DNA of 64,000 nucleotides from Ruminococcus sp. (GTDB lineage: Bacteria; Bacillota; Clostridia; Oscillospirales; Acutalibacteraceae). The position numbers and the translations under genes were made by a program. Under the pieces are notes generated by a model. The model was not told where the DNA came from, did not search any database, and was given only the letters and a program-made list of their open reading frames with translations. The DNA lies in the NCBI GenBank assembly GCA_017458845.1, contig JAFSZY010000005.1, positions 1-64,000 on the forward strand, given 5' to 3'. Below are positions 42,701 through 51,044 of this stretch, in pieces. Within the stretch, counting starts at the first letter, position 1, and each line of letters begins with the position of its first letter.

Positions 42701-45370
42701 TTATTTTACTTTAACCTTCAGCTTCAGCGCAACTCCGTTAACTTTTATTTTCAACGTTGTTGACCCTTTCTTTAATCCCTTGACCTTAATGGTGGTCGCG
42801 GTGTTCTTTGAGGTTACTTTTGCAATCTTTGTATTTGTATATACATTTTTAACAGTGCTTGCTTTGCCTGTAATCTTAACAGATACGGTTTTGCCCTTCT
42901 TTACGCTTACACTGCTCTTACTCAGCTTAGGTGAGGTTGTAACAGTCACCTTGCAGGTCAGCTTTTTGCCTGTTGTCAGAGTGGCTGTAATTGTCACTGA
43001 GCCTTTCTTTAAGCCTGTTACCTTACCCTTGCTGACTGTCGCGACTTTTTTGTTAGATGTGCTCCAAGTCTTTACTGTGCCGTTTGTAACTTTCAGCGTA
43101 ACCGTTCCGCCAGCCTTTACGCTTGCCTTGGTCTTGTTAAGCTTAGGAGCGGGAGTTGTGGGCTGTGTAGGTTCAATCGAAGCTTCACCGATACTTACAA
43201 ACGTAAAACCGTTGCCATTGGCGTATGTTTCAGCCTCGCTTCCGCTATATCCGTAGATTGTAAATCCGTTCACCTTTTTTTGACCATTATCATAATAATA
43301 CCCAAACGCAGAATCACCTATACTAGTAACACTTTCGGGAATTGTTACACTCGTTAAGCTTTGACAACCTGAAAAAGCATCACTGCCTATACTTGTAACG
43401 CTGTTACCAATAGTTAGGCTTTCAAGGCTGTAGCAATTTGAAAATGCGAAATAATCTATACTCGTAACACTGTCAGGAATTGTTACACTTGTTAAGCTTT
43501 GACAACCTGAAAAAGCATTACTATCTATACTTGTAACGCTGTTACCAATAGTTAGACTTTCAAGGCTATAGCAATTTGAAAATGCGCTGTATCCTATACT
43601 CGTAACACTGTTGGGGATTGTTACACTCGTTAGACTTTCGCAATGCTCAAATGCGGCTCTATATATATAAGTTGCACTGTTAGGAATTGTTACGCTTGTC
43701 AGGCTTTCACAATTATAAAACACAGAACGACTTATGCTTGTGACGCTGTCAGGGATTATTATTTCTGTAAGACTTGTACAATCGGCGAATGCACCTTCGT
43801 ATATTTCAGTAATGCTATCAGGTAATAATATATTTGTGAGGCTTTCACAATGAGCAAAAGCATCAGGATATATACTTGTTACACTTTCAGGAATTGTTAT
43901 TTGAGAAAGACTGCTGCAACCGCTAAACGCACTAGTACCAATAACAGTAACACTGTTAGGGATTGTTACACTTGTTAGACTCGTACAATCAGCAAATGAA
44001 TACCAATCGATTGTAGTTAAGCTATCCGGAAAAACTATACTTGTGAAGCTTGTACAACCTTGAAAAGCATTATCGACAATAGTCGTGACACTGTTAGGAA
44101 TAGTTATATTTGGCAGACTTGTGCAATTCTTAAACGCGGATCCGCCTATATAAGTTAAACTGCCAGGAAGTTTTATATCCGTAAGGTTTGAACAATTCTC
44201 AAATGCAAAAAATCCTATACTCGTTACGTTGTCGGGAATTGTTACGCTTATAAGTCCTGTACATCCGTTAAACATATATTTACTTATACTGGTAATACTT
44301 TTGGGGATTATTATATCTGTAAGACTTGTACAACCTCCAAATACATAGTCGCCCATTTCAGTAACGCTATCAGGTAATGTTATATTTGTGAGGCTTTCGC
44401 AATAAGCAAAAGCGTAACCGCCTATACTTGTCACACTATCGGGAATAAAAATATCTTTAAGAGCTTTACAGTTTTCAAACGCACCACCACCTATATATGT
44501 AACACTATTCGTAATCGTTACACTTATAAGGCTTTCGCATTCATAAAACGCACCTATGCCTATATTTGTAACACTGTCAGGAATCACAAAATTTTCGTCA
44601 GTTTTTCCTATAGCGTACATTATTAATTCCGTTTGTTCTTTGTTATAAAGATTCCCATCTTTTGAACTAAAATTTGTATTATCACTGTCAACATTTATAT
44701 TGGTAAGGCTTGTACAGCCGTCAAAAGGATCGTCAATACTTGTAACGCTGCTTGGAATTGTTATGCTGATTAGACTTGAGCAACTAGTGAACGCACCATT
44801 GGCAATATAAGTAACTTTATCAGGAATATTAATATTCTCAAGGCTTGAGCAACCTGCAAATGCTCTAAACCCTATACCTGTAACACTGTCGGGGATTGTT
44901 ATACTTTTAAGATTTTCACAGTCATAAAATAACATATTGCTTATTCTTGTTACGCTGTCAGGAATTGTTATTCCCGTTAGACTTGTGCAATTCCAAAACG
45001 CCCCATCACCTATACTTGTAACACTGTCAGGAATTGTTACGCTTGTAAGGCTTTTGCATTCTTCAAATGCTCTCTCGGCTATAACCGTAACAGTATCGGA
45101 AATTGTTACGCTCTTGAGGCTTTCGCATTTATAAAACGCCTTATAACCTATAGTTGTTACAGTATATCCGTCAAGCTCGCTCGGGATAGTGAGCTGCGCG
45201 GCGGAACCGTTATAATTTGTAATTTCGGCTGTACCGTCGTCAAGCACCACGTATTCATAATCACCGCCGGTGAATGTTTCGGCATTCGCGGTAATAGGCG
45301 CTACCGTTAATACGCTGATTAGCATTAGCAGGGCTAATACCAGACTGATTGTTTTTTTGATTTTTGACAT
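42701..45370 (-). CDS. Large secreted BspA-type LRR protein with Big_2 domains
   Basis: 889 residues. Signal peptide MSKIKKTISLVLALLMLISVLTVAPITANA. About 28 Treponema/BspA-type repeats (consensus SLTSVTIPDSVTSIGDGAFxxC, ~23 residues) run from ~45 to ~715. They are followed by SEAETYANGNGFTFVSIG and two bacterial Ig-like (Big_2) domains (KLNKTKASVKAGGTVTLKVTNG..., KLSKSSVSVKKGKTVSVKITGKA) to the C-terminus. No sortase signal or dockerin. Such proteins mediate adhesion. A close paralogue lies on the mobile element at 49276. RBS is AAAGGAGGAAAC. The repetitive DNA makes repeat-number variation likely. Confidence 0.94.
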   Translation of the reverse strand: MSKIKKTISLVLALLMLISVLTVAPITANAETFTGGDYEYVVLDDGTAEITNYNGSAAQLTIPSELDGYTVTTIGYKAFYKCESLKSVTISDTVTVIAERAFEECKSLTSVTIPDSVTSIGDGAFWNCTSLTGITIPDSVTRISNMLFYDCENLKSITIPDSVTGIGFRAFAGCSSLENINIPDKVTYIANGAFTSCSSLISITIPSSVTSIDDPFDGCTSLTNINVDSDNTNFSSKDGNLYNKEQTELIMYAIGKTDENFVIPDSVTNIGIGAFYECESLISVTITNSVTYIGGGAFENCKALKDIFIPDSVTSIGGYAFAYCESLTNITLPDSVTEMGDYVFGGCTSLTDIIIPKSITSISKYMFNGCTGLISVTIPDNVTSIGFFAFENCSNLTDIKLPGSLTYIGGSAFKNCTSLPNITIPNSVTTIVDNAFQGCTSFTSIVFPDSLTTIDWYSFADCTSLTSVTIPNSVTVIGTSAFSGCSSLSQITIPESVTSIYPDAFAHCESLTNILLPDSITEIYEGAFADCTSLTEIIIPDSVTSISRSVFYNCESLTSVTIPNSATYIYRAAFEHCESLTSVTIPNSVTSIGYSAFSNCYSLESLTIGNSVTSIDSNAFSGCQSLTSVTIPDSVTSIDYFAFSNCYSLESLTIGNSVTSIGSDAFSGCQSLTSVTIPESVTSIGDSAFGYYYDNGQKKVNGFTIYGYSGSEAETYANGNGFTFVSIGEASIEPTQPTTPAPKLNKTKASVKAGGTVTLKVTNGTVKTWSTSNKKVATVSKGKVTGLKKGSVTITATLTTGKKLTCKVTVTTSPKLSKSSVSVKKGKTVSVKITGKASTVKNVYTNTKIAKVTSKNTATTIKVKGLKKGSTTLKIKVNGVALKLKVKVK

Positions 45371-45522
45371 TTTTGTTTCCTCCTTTGTGATATCACGCTT
45401 CGTTCGCCTCCGCTTCTCCTCTCTTAACTCCCACTCGTCTAATCTGTTTTGAACACCTTGTGTTCTTCACAGCTTAGTCCTCACCGGTCGTTAATCGAGG
45501 GCTACGGCGCTCAGCGCATAAA

Positions 45523-45727
45523 TTAAAAAAAGCGCACAACCGAAGTCGTACGCCAAAAAACACACGCTCGATTGTCGCCAAACAATTTACAGTTTTACTA
45601 TCGCATAATTCTAATTAAAGGAATAGCAAAATATTGAGCGTAGTATTTTTATGTAAAATAAAAACACTACTCCCATAATTAAAAAATTATGCGAAAACAC
45701 AAAATATTTAACTGTAAACTGTTGGCA
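45523..45727 (-). promoter_or_regulatory. Structured leader with intrinsic terminator before the LRR gene
   Basis: Minus strand order: a large imperfect palindrome (45580-45725, with GCATAATT and TGTAAA/TTTACAG blocks in both arms and an ATTTTTAT-type tip), CAATCG (45569-45574), then GCGTACGAC/GTTGTGCGC stem plus seven T (45523-45553). About 150 nt of further leader follow. The same order occurs upstream of 49276, so it looks like an attenuator. Confidence 0.5.
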
Positions 45728-45845
45728 CTTATAGTTTACCACACTTCTTTCCAAAATACTCACCAAATTTTATACAAGTTATTTATGCAGAATGCATAAA
45801 ACGGGTGTGCGCAAAACAGAAAATGTCATTCTTAGCGGTGACTTG

Positions 45846-45942
45846 CCTCCCTTTGCTAAAGGGAGGTGGCACGCGCTTGCGCGTGACGGTGGGATTGCTT
45901 TTTAATCCCCCTGCTTCGCTTCCCCCTTAAACTAAGGGGGAC
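45846..45942. repeat. 97-bp direct repeat, copy 2
   Basis: See copy 1 at 42601-42697. The pair brackets the LRR gene and its leader. Confidence 0.85.
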
Positions 45943-45951
45943 AACGCGTTA

Positions 45952-45981
45952 ACAAAATAGGGAGCCCGAGACGGACTCCCT
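45952..45981 (-). terminator. Terminator of nrdR
   Basis: Minus strand AGGGAG-TCCG loop CGG-CTCCCT, then ATTTTG. Confidence 0.65.
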
Positions 45982-46032
45982 GTGATGCAAATACATATTC
46001 AAAAATCTTTAACTCTCGCGGTCATTAAACGC

Positions 46033-46488
46033 TTATTTTTCTTTGAGCAGCTTGTTGAGCTCGTCCATAAAGGTGTTTATGTCCTTGAACGAACGGTAAA
46101 CCGACGCGAAGCGCACATAGCTTACCTCGTCAATATTCTTGAGTTCATTCATAGCGAGCTCGCCTATCTGCTCGGTGGTAATCTCGCGGTCAAGGCTCGA
46201 CTGCACCTTGCTTTCGATATTGTTGACGATTCCTTCAATCTGCTCAATTGATACGGGGCGCTTTTCGCACGCTCTTAAAAGACCGTTGGTGAGCTTGTTG
46301 CGGTCAAAGCTCTCGCGGCTCTTGTCGCGCTTAACGACAATAACGGGAACCGTCTCGATAATCTCGTGAGTAGTAAAACGCTTGCCGCATTTAAGGCATT
46401 CGCGCCTGCGGCGAATACGCTCGTTATCGTCTGCTGAACGCGAATCTATAACCTTACTCTCCACAAATCCACAGTACGGACACTTCAT
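46033..46488 (-). CDS. nrdR: Transcriptional repressor NrdR
   Basis: 151 residues. Zinc ribbon [17 protein letters not shown]...[14 protein letters not shown] followed by an ATP-cone domain ([29 protein letters not shown]). It represses ribonucleotide reductase genes when dATP is bound. No nrd genes are in the window. Confidence 0.98.
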   Translation of the reverse strand: MKCPYCGFVESKVIDSRSADDNERIRRRRECLKCGKRFTTHEIIETVPVIVVKRDKSRESFDRNKLTNGLLRACEKRPVSIEQIEGIVNNIESKVQSSLDREITTEQIGELAMNELKNIDEVSYVRFASVYRSFKDINTFMDELNKLLKEK

Positions 46489-46508
46489 ATACCAACACCC
46501 CTATATCT

Positions 46509-46559
46509 TGTGTTATAATTCATTAATCGCATTATAACACATATATTTAGATTTTGCAA
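46509..46559 (-). promoter_or_regulatory. nrdR promoter with 11-bp inverted repeat
   Basis: Minus strand TTGCAA (46554-46559), 17 bp, TATAAT (46531-46536). TGTGTTATAAT (46509-46519) and ATTATAACACA (46531-46541) form a perfect inverted repeat covering the -10 box, a possible NrdR autoregulatory site. Confidence 0.6.
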
Positions 46560-46662
46560 GAGCTATTTATTCAATATTTTTTACTCTAAAAACAGTCAAG
46601 TTCTGTTTTTCAGCATAGCATATAACGAAGCTTGCTTCAACTAACTTTTAGGAGAAATAGAA

Positions 46663-46866
46663 TTGGAAATAATTGATATGGCTATGAAGGACTACGGTAT
46701 CGCCCCGCTGCCCGAAAAAACGGTGGAAGCAATGGCGTATATCCCCTATCAACAGCAGAAATCCAAATTATACACACCCGCTCAGGCGCTTGAGTCAGGG
46801 ACGGTTTACCCTGTTTTAGACAAACCGTTTTACGGCGGCAAATGCACAGGAGGTAAAGATGACTGA
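46663..46866 (+). CDS. cotJA: Spore coat-associated protein CotJA
   Basis: 67 residues. MAYIPYQQQKSKLYTPAQALESGTVYPVLDKPF is the CotJA signature. The start is TTG at 46663 with AGGAGAAAT upstream. First gene of cotJABC; in Bacillus this operon is under mother-cell sigma-E. CATAGCATATAA at 46614 resembles sporulation -10 boxes, but no convincing -35 partner is seen. Confidence 0.93.
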   Translation: MEIIDMAMKDYGIAPLPEKTVEAMAYIPYQQQKSKLYTPAQALESGTVYPVLDKPFYGGKCTGGKDD

Positions 46867-47113
46867 ACGTGAAATCCTGACAAAAAAGCTGTCGTCCTAT
46901 CAGTTCGCGATAGCTGATATGAAGCTCTATCTCGACACACACCCAAACGACAGCGACACAATCAAAAAGATAAAAGAGTATTCCGAAAAGCTCGGTGTTA
47001 TGCGCAAAACCTACGAGGAAAAATACGGTCCGCTCACAATGAGCGATATGAGCGGTAACAAATGGAAATGGATAAAATCCCCTTGGCCGTGGGAAGTTGA
47101 GGAGGTAGACTGA
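46859..47113 (+). CDS. cotJB: Spore coat protein CotJB
   Basis: 84 residues. LSSYQFAIADMKLYLDTHPND, KEYSEKL and the Trp-rich end KWIKSPWPWEVEEVD identify CotJB. It overlaps cotJA by 8 bp and touches cotJC (TGATG). RBS is AGGAGG. Confidence 0.95.
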   Translation: MTEREILTKKLSSYQFAIADMKLYLDTHPNDSDTIKKIKEYSEKLGVMRKTYEEKYGPLTMSDMSGNKWKWIKSPWPWEVEEVD

Positions 47114-47532
47114 TGTTTGTATACGAAAAGAAATTGCAGTACCCCGTAAATATCAAAAACCCGAACCCCAAGCTCGCCAAAATAATATTAAGCCAGTTTG
47201 GCGGCGCTGACGGTGAGCTGGGTGCGGCTCTGCGCTATCTCAGCCAGCGCTACACAATGCCCCTGCCCGAACTCAAAGCCACCCTCACGGACATCGGCAC
47301 CGAGGAACTCGGACACCTTGAAATGGTAGGCGCTATTCTCTATCAGCTAACCAAGGGTATGAGCGAAAAGGACATCAAAGCAGCGGGAATCGAGGACTAT
47401 TTTGTTGACCATACCGCGGGAATATACCCGCAGTCAGCCGCGGGCGTCCCCTTCACAGCGGCGTATATCCAGTCAAAAGGCGACGCCATCACCGACCTTC
47501 ACGAGGACTTGGCGGCAGAGCAAAAGCTATGA
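47113..47532 (+). CDS. cotJC: CotJC (Mn-catalase-type spore coat protein), 5' part, interrupted
   Basis: The first 138 codons of CotJC plus one codon and a stop from the inserted element. Family metal ligands visible are Glu35 (GELGAAL), Glu65 and His68 (EELGHLE) and Glu136 (AAEQK). The fourth helix with REVVH is missing here and lies at 59546-59767. The truncated product lacks part of the four-helix bundle and should be inactive. Joining the halves at GAGCA gives a 208-residue protein with all ligands (Glu166/His169 from the 3' part). RBS is GAGGAGG. Confidence 0.95.
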   Translation: MFVYEKKLQYPVNIKNPNPKLAKIILSQFGGADGELGAALRYLSQRYTMPLPELKATLTDIGTEELGHLEMVGAILYQLTKGMSEKDIKAAGIEDYFVDHTAGIYPQSAAGVPFTAAYIQSKGDAITDLHEDLAAEQKL

Positions 47533-47541
47533 AAGCACTAC
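47509..47541. other. attL (left junction)
   Basis: Host GACTTGGCGGCA, core GAGCA (47518-47522), then element arm AAAGCTATGAAAGCACTAC (47523-47541). The arm mirrors, at 15 of 19 positions, the arm at the right end. Confidence 0.8.
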
Positions 47542-47580
47542 ATAATGTTATATAAACCTTTATGAGATATCTTCTTCAAC

Positions 47581-47616
47581 AAAAAACTGACACCAACTAA
47601 ATGATGTCAGTTTTTT
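47581..47616. terminator. Bidirectional terminator just inside attL
   Basis: AAAAAACTGACA and TGTCAGTTTTTT around a 12-nt loop. It ends cotJ read-through on one strand and the effector operon on the other. Confidence 0.8.
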
Positions 47617-47652
47617 CATATAAATACACATTATTCATTGCAAATCTTTGCA

Positions 47653-48495
47653 TTAATTTACAGCTAAAACCTTTAATAATTCCGCAGACAGTTTTTCTTC
47701 CATATCTTTTCTGTTAGTATAAAAAATCGTGTTGTTTTGTCTAATGTCAAAAGCATTAGTCATTTCGTTATCAGCTTGACATAAAAGAATAACTGGTTTT
47801 CCTAATGTATGAGCAATGCCTAACTCATAAAAAACATTTGGATTTTTTCCATTAATATTTGCAATAATAACTCTACTTTTCACTATTAACCTTATAATAT
47901 TATCTAAAATATCATTATTACTATGTTTTTCATCCCCGCGATATAAATTCAAACCACTTTTAGAACATATTTCTCTAACAGATAAATATAAATCATTTCC
48001 AAGAACAGAAAATGGAGTTAACATAAAAATCATTTGAGGGTCAACCGTAAAATCATCATCTCTTAATCCAAATTTATTCTTGAAATTTTCCAAACTATTT
48101 TGGGTGTAACTATCTTTTTTCTGAGCAGAAAAAGGGAGATGATAACTTTCCTCTATATGCTCTTGATTATCAGCAATCCGTTTTTGTAGTATCGCAATCT
48201 GCTCTTCTAGGTTTTCTCTACCTATATCGTATTTAAGTACAAGATTTTCCAACACGTCTTGTTGATGTTCAATATTCTTTCTATATTCATTACTTTGATA
48301 TTTTAATCTATTATAATAGATTATTGCAAAACCTAATAATGCAGAAACAAGCAGTATAATCACAAATAAATAAGGCAGATTTTCATAATTATATCCGCTT
48401 TTATCTAAAAACACAAATGCTATACTAATAGCAGCTATCTCAATAGAAATAACTGAAATCATAATAGATACAATGTGAGAAATTTTATCTTTCAT
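47653..48495 (-). CDS. Membrane-anchored protein with nucleoside-deoxyribosyltransferase-like domain
   Basis: 280 residues from ATG 48495 (GGAGG upstream). Two membrane helices (about 10-30 and 41-61), a coiled coil (65-118), then an alpha/beta domain (155-280). The segment VIIANINGKNPNVFYELGIAH (209-229, Glu224) followed by GKPVILLC resembles the nucleoside 2-deoxyribosyltransferase/TIR-like fold used by several prokaryotic immune effectors that cleave nucleotides or NAD. No named family is certain. It lies 26 bp after a four-helix membrane protein gene, so the two probably act together. A defence role is inferred from fold and from the AIPR gene nearby. Confidence 0.7.
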   Translation of the reverse strand: MKDKISHIVSIMISVISIEIAAISIAFVFLDKSGYNYENLPYLFVIILLVSALLGFAIIYYNRLKYQSNEYRKNIEHQQDVLENLVLKYDIGRENLEEQIAILQKRIADNQEHIEESYHLPFSAQKKDSYTQNSLENFKNKFGLRDDDFTVDPQMIFMLTPFSVLGNDLYLSVREICSKSGLNLYRGDEKHSNNDILDNIIRLIVKSRVIIANINGKNPNVFYELGIAHTLGKPVILLCQADNEMTNAFDIRQNNTIFYTNRKDMEEKLSAELLKVLAVN

Positions 48496-48521
48496 TAGAT
48501 TATCCTCCAATAAAAAGCATT

Positions 48522-48890
48522 TTATGTAAAATTAACTAAATAAAAAATGTAAAAACCAATCGATATACTATATGATAATATTGATAGTACAACAACTTGG
48601 GCAGTTTTGATTGACCTTTTTTGATAATAAGCAATTGATGTTTGACTAAATCCAAATGTTAAAACTAACGACAAAAAGCCAACTAATAAAAACAAAACAG
48701 CTTTTTCGTTTTTATTAAAAATTACATATGAGGCTAAAAAACCCATATCCAATATCATCAAATCCATAGGCAACTCAATAATATGTAAAATAATATTTGA
48801 GCGTTTAGGCGGAATATTCCGAAAGACTTTAAAAGCAAAAGTTACTCCTAAAAAAATAGTCGGTATAATTATATTATAACAATTATACAA
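48522..48890 (-). CDS. Four-helix membrane protein, partner of the effector gene
   Basis: 122 residues if started at TTG 48890, which has AGAGGGGG 7 bp upstream; the frame is open to 48989 but without a ribosome binding site there. Four membrane helices (IIIPTIFLGVTFAFKVF; LPMDLMILDMGFLASYVIF; VLFLLVGFLSLVLTFGF; VVVLSILSYSISIGFYIFYL), short loops. TTGTTA-16 bp-TATAGT upstream could be its promoter. Not recognised. Confidence 0.6.
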   Translation of the reverse strand: MYNCYNIIIPTIFLGVTFAFKVFRNIPPKRSNIILHIIELPMDLMILDMGFLASYVIFNKNEKAVLFLLVGFLSLVLTFGFSQTSIAYYQKRSIKTAQVVVLSILSYSISIGFYIFYLVNFT

Positions 48891-49080
48891 TTTGTTTCCC
48901 CCTCTATTATGTAAATCTACACTATACAACCTAAATAAAATATAACAAAAAAATATAAAAAATGCAACAAAAAAAGAAAGATTCCTCAAATCAAATCAAT
49001 TAATAATACTTTTTAAAAAAATAGGTAAATATAAAAATTTTTATCCCCTTGTAAATCAGGATTATATATGTTATTATTTT

Positions 49081-49207
49081 GTTGCGAGATAATTTTATAT
49101 TTTTTACACAGAGTAAGTATGTGTTTTTATTTCCGATAAAAATGCATGCTCTATTTAGCATACTTGTTTTGTGTAAAAATAATATGTATAAAATTGTCTC
49201 GCAGCAA
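49081..49207 (+). repeat. Large imperfect palindrome upstream of the element's LRR gene
   Basis: Arms of about 45 bp: GTTGCGAGATAATTTTATA...ACAC...AAGTATG (49081-49121) and its near complement (49159-49207). The tip holds TTTTTAT/ATAAAAA. The right arm contains TTGTTT-17 bp-TATAAA, a plausible promoter toward the LRR gene. Confidence 0.65.
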
Positions 49208-49225
49208 TCGGAGCTATGCGTTTTT

Positions 49226-49253
49226 AGCACAGCACCGAGTGCTGTGCTTTTTT
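49226..49253 (+). terminator. Terminator between leader and LRR start codon (attenuator)
   Basis: AGCACAGCAC, CGA, GTGCTGTGCT, then six T, ending 23 bp before the ATG and 8 bp before the ribosome binding site. Transcripts started upstream must read through it to express the LRR gene. Confidence 0.8.
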
Positions 49254-49275
49254 AATTATAAAGGAGGTAAAGACA

Positions 49276-50988
49276 ATGAAGCACATCACAAAAAGTATAA
49301 GTATTGTATTAGCCTTGCTAATGCTCACAAGCGTATTCGCTATTGCTCCGATAACAGCGAGCGCAGGAACAAACGGAGATTTTGAGTATGAGGTGCTTGA
49401 TGACGGTACAGCTGAAATCACAGACTATAGCGGCTCTGCGGAAGAACTTGTGATCCCGAGTAAACTTGACGGATATACTGTTACAAGTATAGGTTATGGT
49501 GCATTTGACGCATGCACAAGCCTTACAAGCGTTACTATTCCGGAAAGTGTTACAGGAATAAGTAATAACCTTTTCGGACATTGCAAAAATCTAACTAATA
49601 TAACAGTAAATGAAAACAACAAAGTCTATTCTTCTTTAGACGGAAACTTATATAACAAGGATTGTACAACCTTACTACAATATGCTCTGGGTAAAACAGA
49701 TAGTTCGTTTGCAATTCCCGACAGCGTAACGAGTATAGCTGGAAATTCGTTTTCTTTCTGTTCTAATTTGGCTAACATCACAATTCCAGACAGCGTTAGT
49801 GTTATAAACAATTATGCTTTTATGCGTTGTGAAAGTCTTGAAAACATAACAATTCCTAACAGCGTTAAAAGCATAGGTGGTTATGGATTTTGGCATTGTA
49901 CAAACCTAAAAAGCGTTACTATTCCAGAAAGCGTCACAGAAATAGGTTACAGTCCTTTCGGATATTGCTCAAATCTTACTAACATAACAGTAAATGAAAA
50001 CAATAAACAATTTACTTCTTCAGACGGCAATTTATATAACAAAGATTGCACAACATTAATACAATATGCTGCGGGTAAAACAGATAGTTCTTTTGCAATT
50101 CCCAACAGCGTTACATATATAGGTTACGAGGCATTTGGGGGCTGTTCTGGTATCAAAAATATTACAATACCAAATAGTGTTAAGAGTGTTAATCAAGCTA
50201 TATTTTCAGATTGTAAAAATCTTATTAGCGTAACGATACCCAACAGTATTACAAGCATATCTTATTGTATGTTTGCCGACTGCTCCAATCTAACCAATGT
50301 TGTAATACCTGATAGTGTTACCGAAATAGGGCTTTATGCCTTTCGCGGTTGTGCCAGTCTTAAAAAAATCACAATTCCGTATAGCGTAACAAGCATTGGA
50401 GATGATGCACTTGGATATGATGAGGACTACAATAAAATAGAGGGTTTTACTATTGAAGGATATAGCGGTTCCGAAGCTGAAAAATACGCAACCGAAAACG
50501 ATTTTACATTTATTTCTATAGGTGAACAGCCGACCGCTCCGAAGCTCAAAAAGTCAAGTGTCAGCTTAAAGGCAGGTCAGACCTCGACAATTACCGTTCA
50601 GAACAAGGGCAACAACAAGTTTACATATAAATCCTTAAATTCAAAAGTCGCTACCGTTAAGAACGGCAAGGTTACCGCTCTGAAAAAGGGCAAAGCAAAC
50701 ATAACCGTAACAATCGGAAAAACCAAGTTGACATACAAGGTTAGTGTTACTACTTCCCCGAAATTAAGTAAAAAGAGCGTTTCTGTCAAGAAAGGCAAAA
50801 CCGTTACGGTAAAAATCACAGGCAAGGCAAGCGGTGTAAATAACAAATACACCAATACAAAATTCGCTAAAATCAAATCCAAAAAATCCGCTAAATCATT
50901 GAAAATTCAAGGACTTAAAAAGGGTAAAACGACCTTAAAAATCAAAGTCAACGGCGTAGTCCTTAAACTTAAAGTTACAGTAAAATAA
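49276..50988 (+). CDS. Secreted BspA-type LRR protein with Big_2 domains (element cargo)
   Basis: 570 residues. Signal peptide MKHITKSISIVLALLMLTSVFAIAPITASA. About 15 BspA-type LRRs (SVTIPESVTGISNNLFGHC etc.), two islands NENNKVYSSLDGNLYNKDCTT typical of the family, then two Big_2 domains (KSSVSLKAGQTSTITVQNKG, KKSVSVKKGKTVTVKITGKA). It is a clear paralogue of the protein at 42701-45370, sharing signal peptide, domain order and leader plan. AAAGGAGGTAAAG precedes the ATG. Confidence 0.94.
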   Translation: MKHITKSISIVLALLMLTSVFAIAPITASAGTNGDFEYEVLDDGTAEITDYSGSAEELVIPSKLDGYTVTSIGYGAFDACTSLTSVTIPESVTGISNNLFGHCKNLTNITVNENNKVYSSLDGNLYNKDCTTLLQYALGKTDSSFAIPDSVTSIAGNSFSFCSNLANITIPDSVSVINNYAFMRCESLENITIPNSVKSIGGYGFWHCTNLKSVTIPESVTEIGYSPFGYCSNLTNITVNENNKQFTSSDGNLYNKDCTTLIQYAAGKTDSSFAIPNSVTYIGYEAFGGCSGIKNITIPNSVKSVNQAIFSDCKNLISVTIPNSITSISYCMFADCSNLTNVVIPDSVTEIGLYAFRGCASLKKITIPYSVTSIGDDALGYDEDYNKIEGFTIEGYSGSEAEKYATENDFTFISIGEQPTAPKLKKSSVSLKAGQTSTITVQNKGNNKFTYKSLNSKVATVKNGKVTALKKGKANITVTIGKTKLTYKVSVTTSPKLSKKSVSVKKGKTVTVKITGKASGVNNKYTNTKFAKIKSKKSAKSLKIQGLKKGKTTLKIKVNGVVLKLKVTVK

Positions 50989-51004
50989 TACGAAACAATA
51001 ATTC

Positions 51005-51037
51005 AAGCCGATAGCATTAAAAAGTGCTGTCGGCTTT
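51005..51037. terminator. Bidirectional terminator between LRR and AIPR genes
   Basis: AAGCCGATAGCA and TGCTGTCGGCTT form a stem with one bulge-like mismatch; convergent genes end on either side. Confidence 0.7.
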
Positions 51038-51044
51038 CGATATA

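Noticed and set aside
46614-46626. Sigma-E or sigma-K promoter before cotJA
   Set aside because: CATAGCATATAA resembles a -10 box, but no -35 element at proper spacing is visible; left as unproven.
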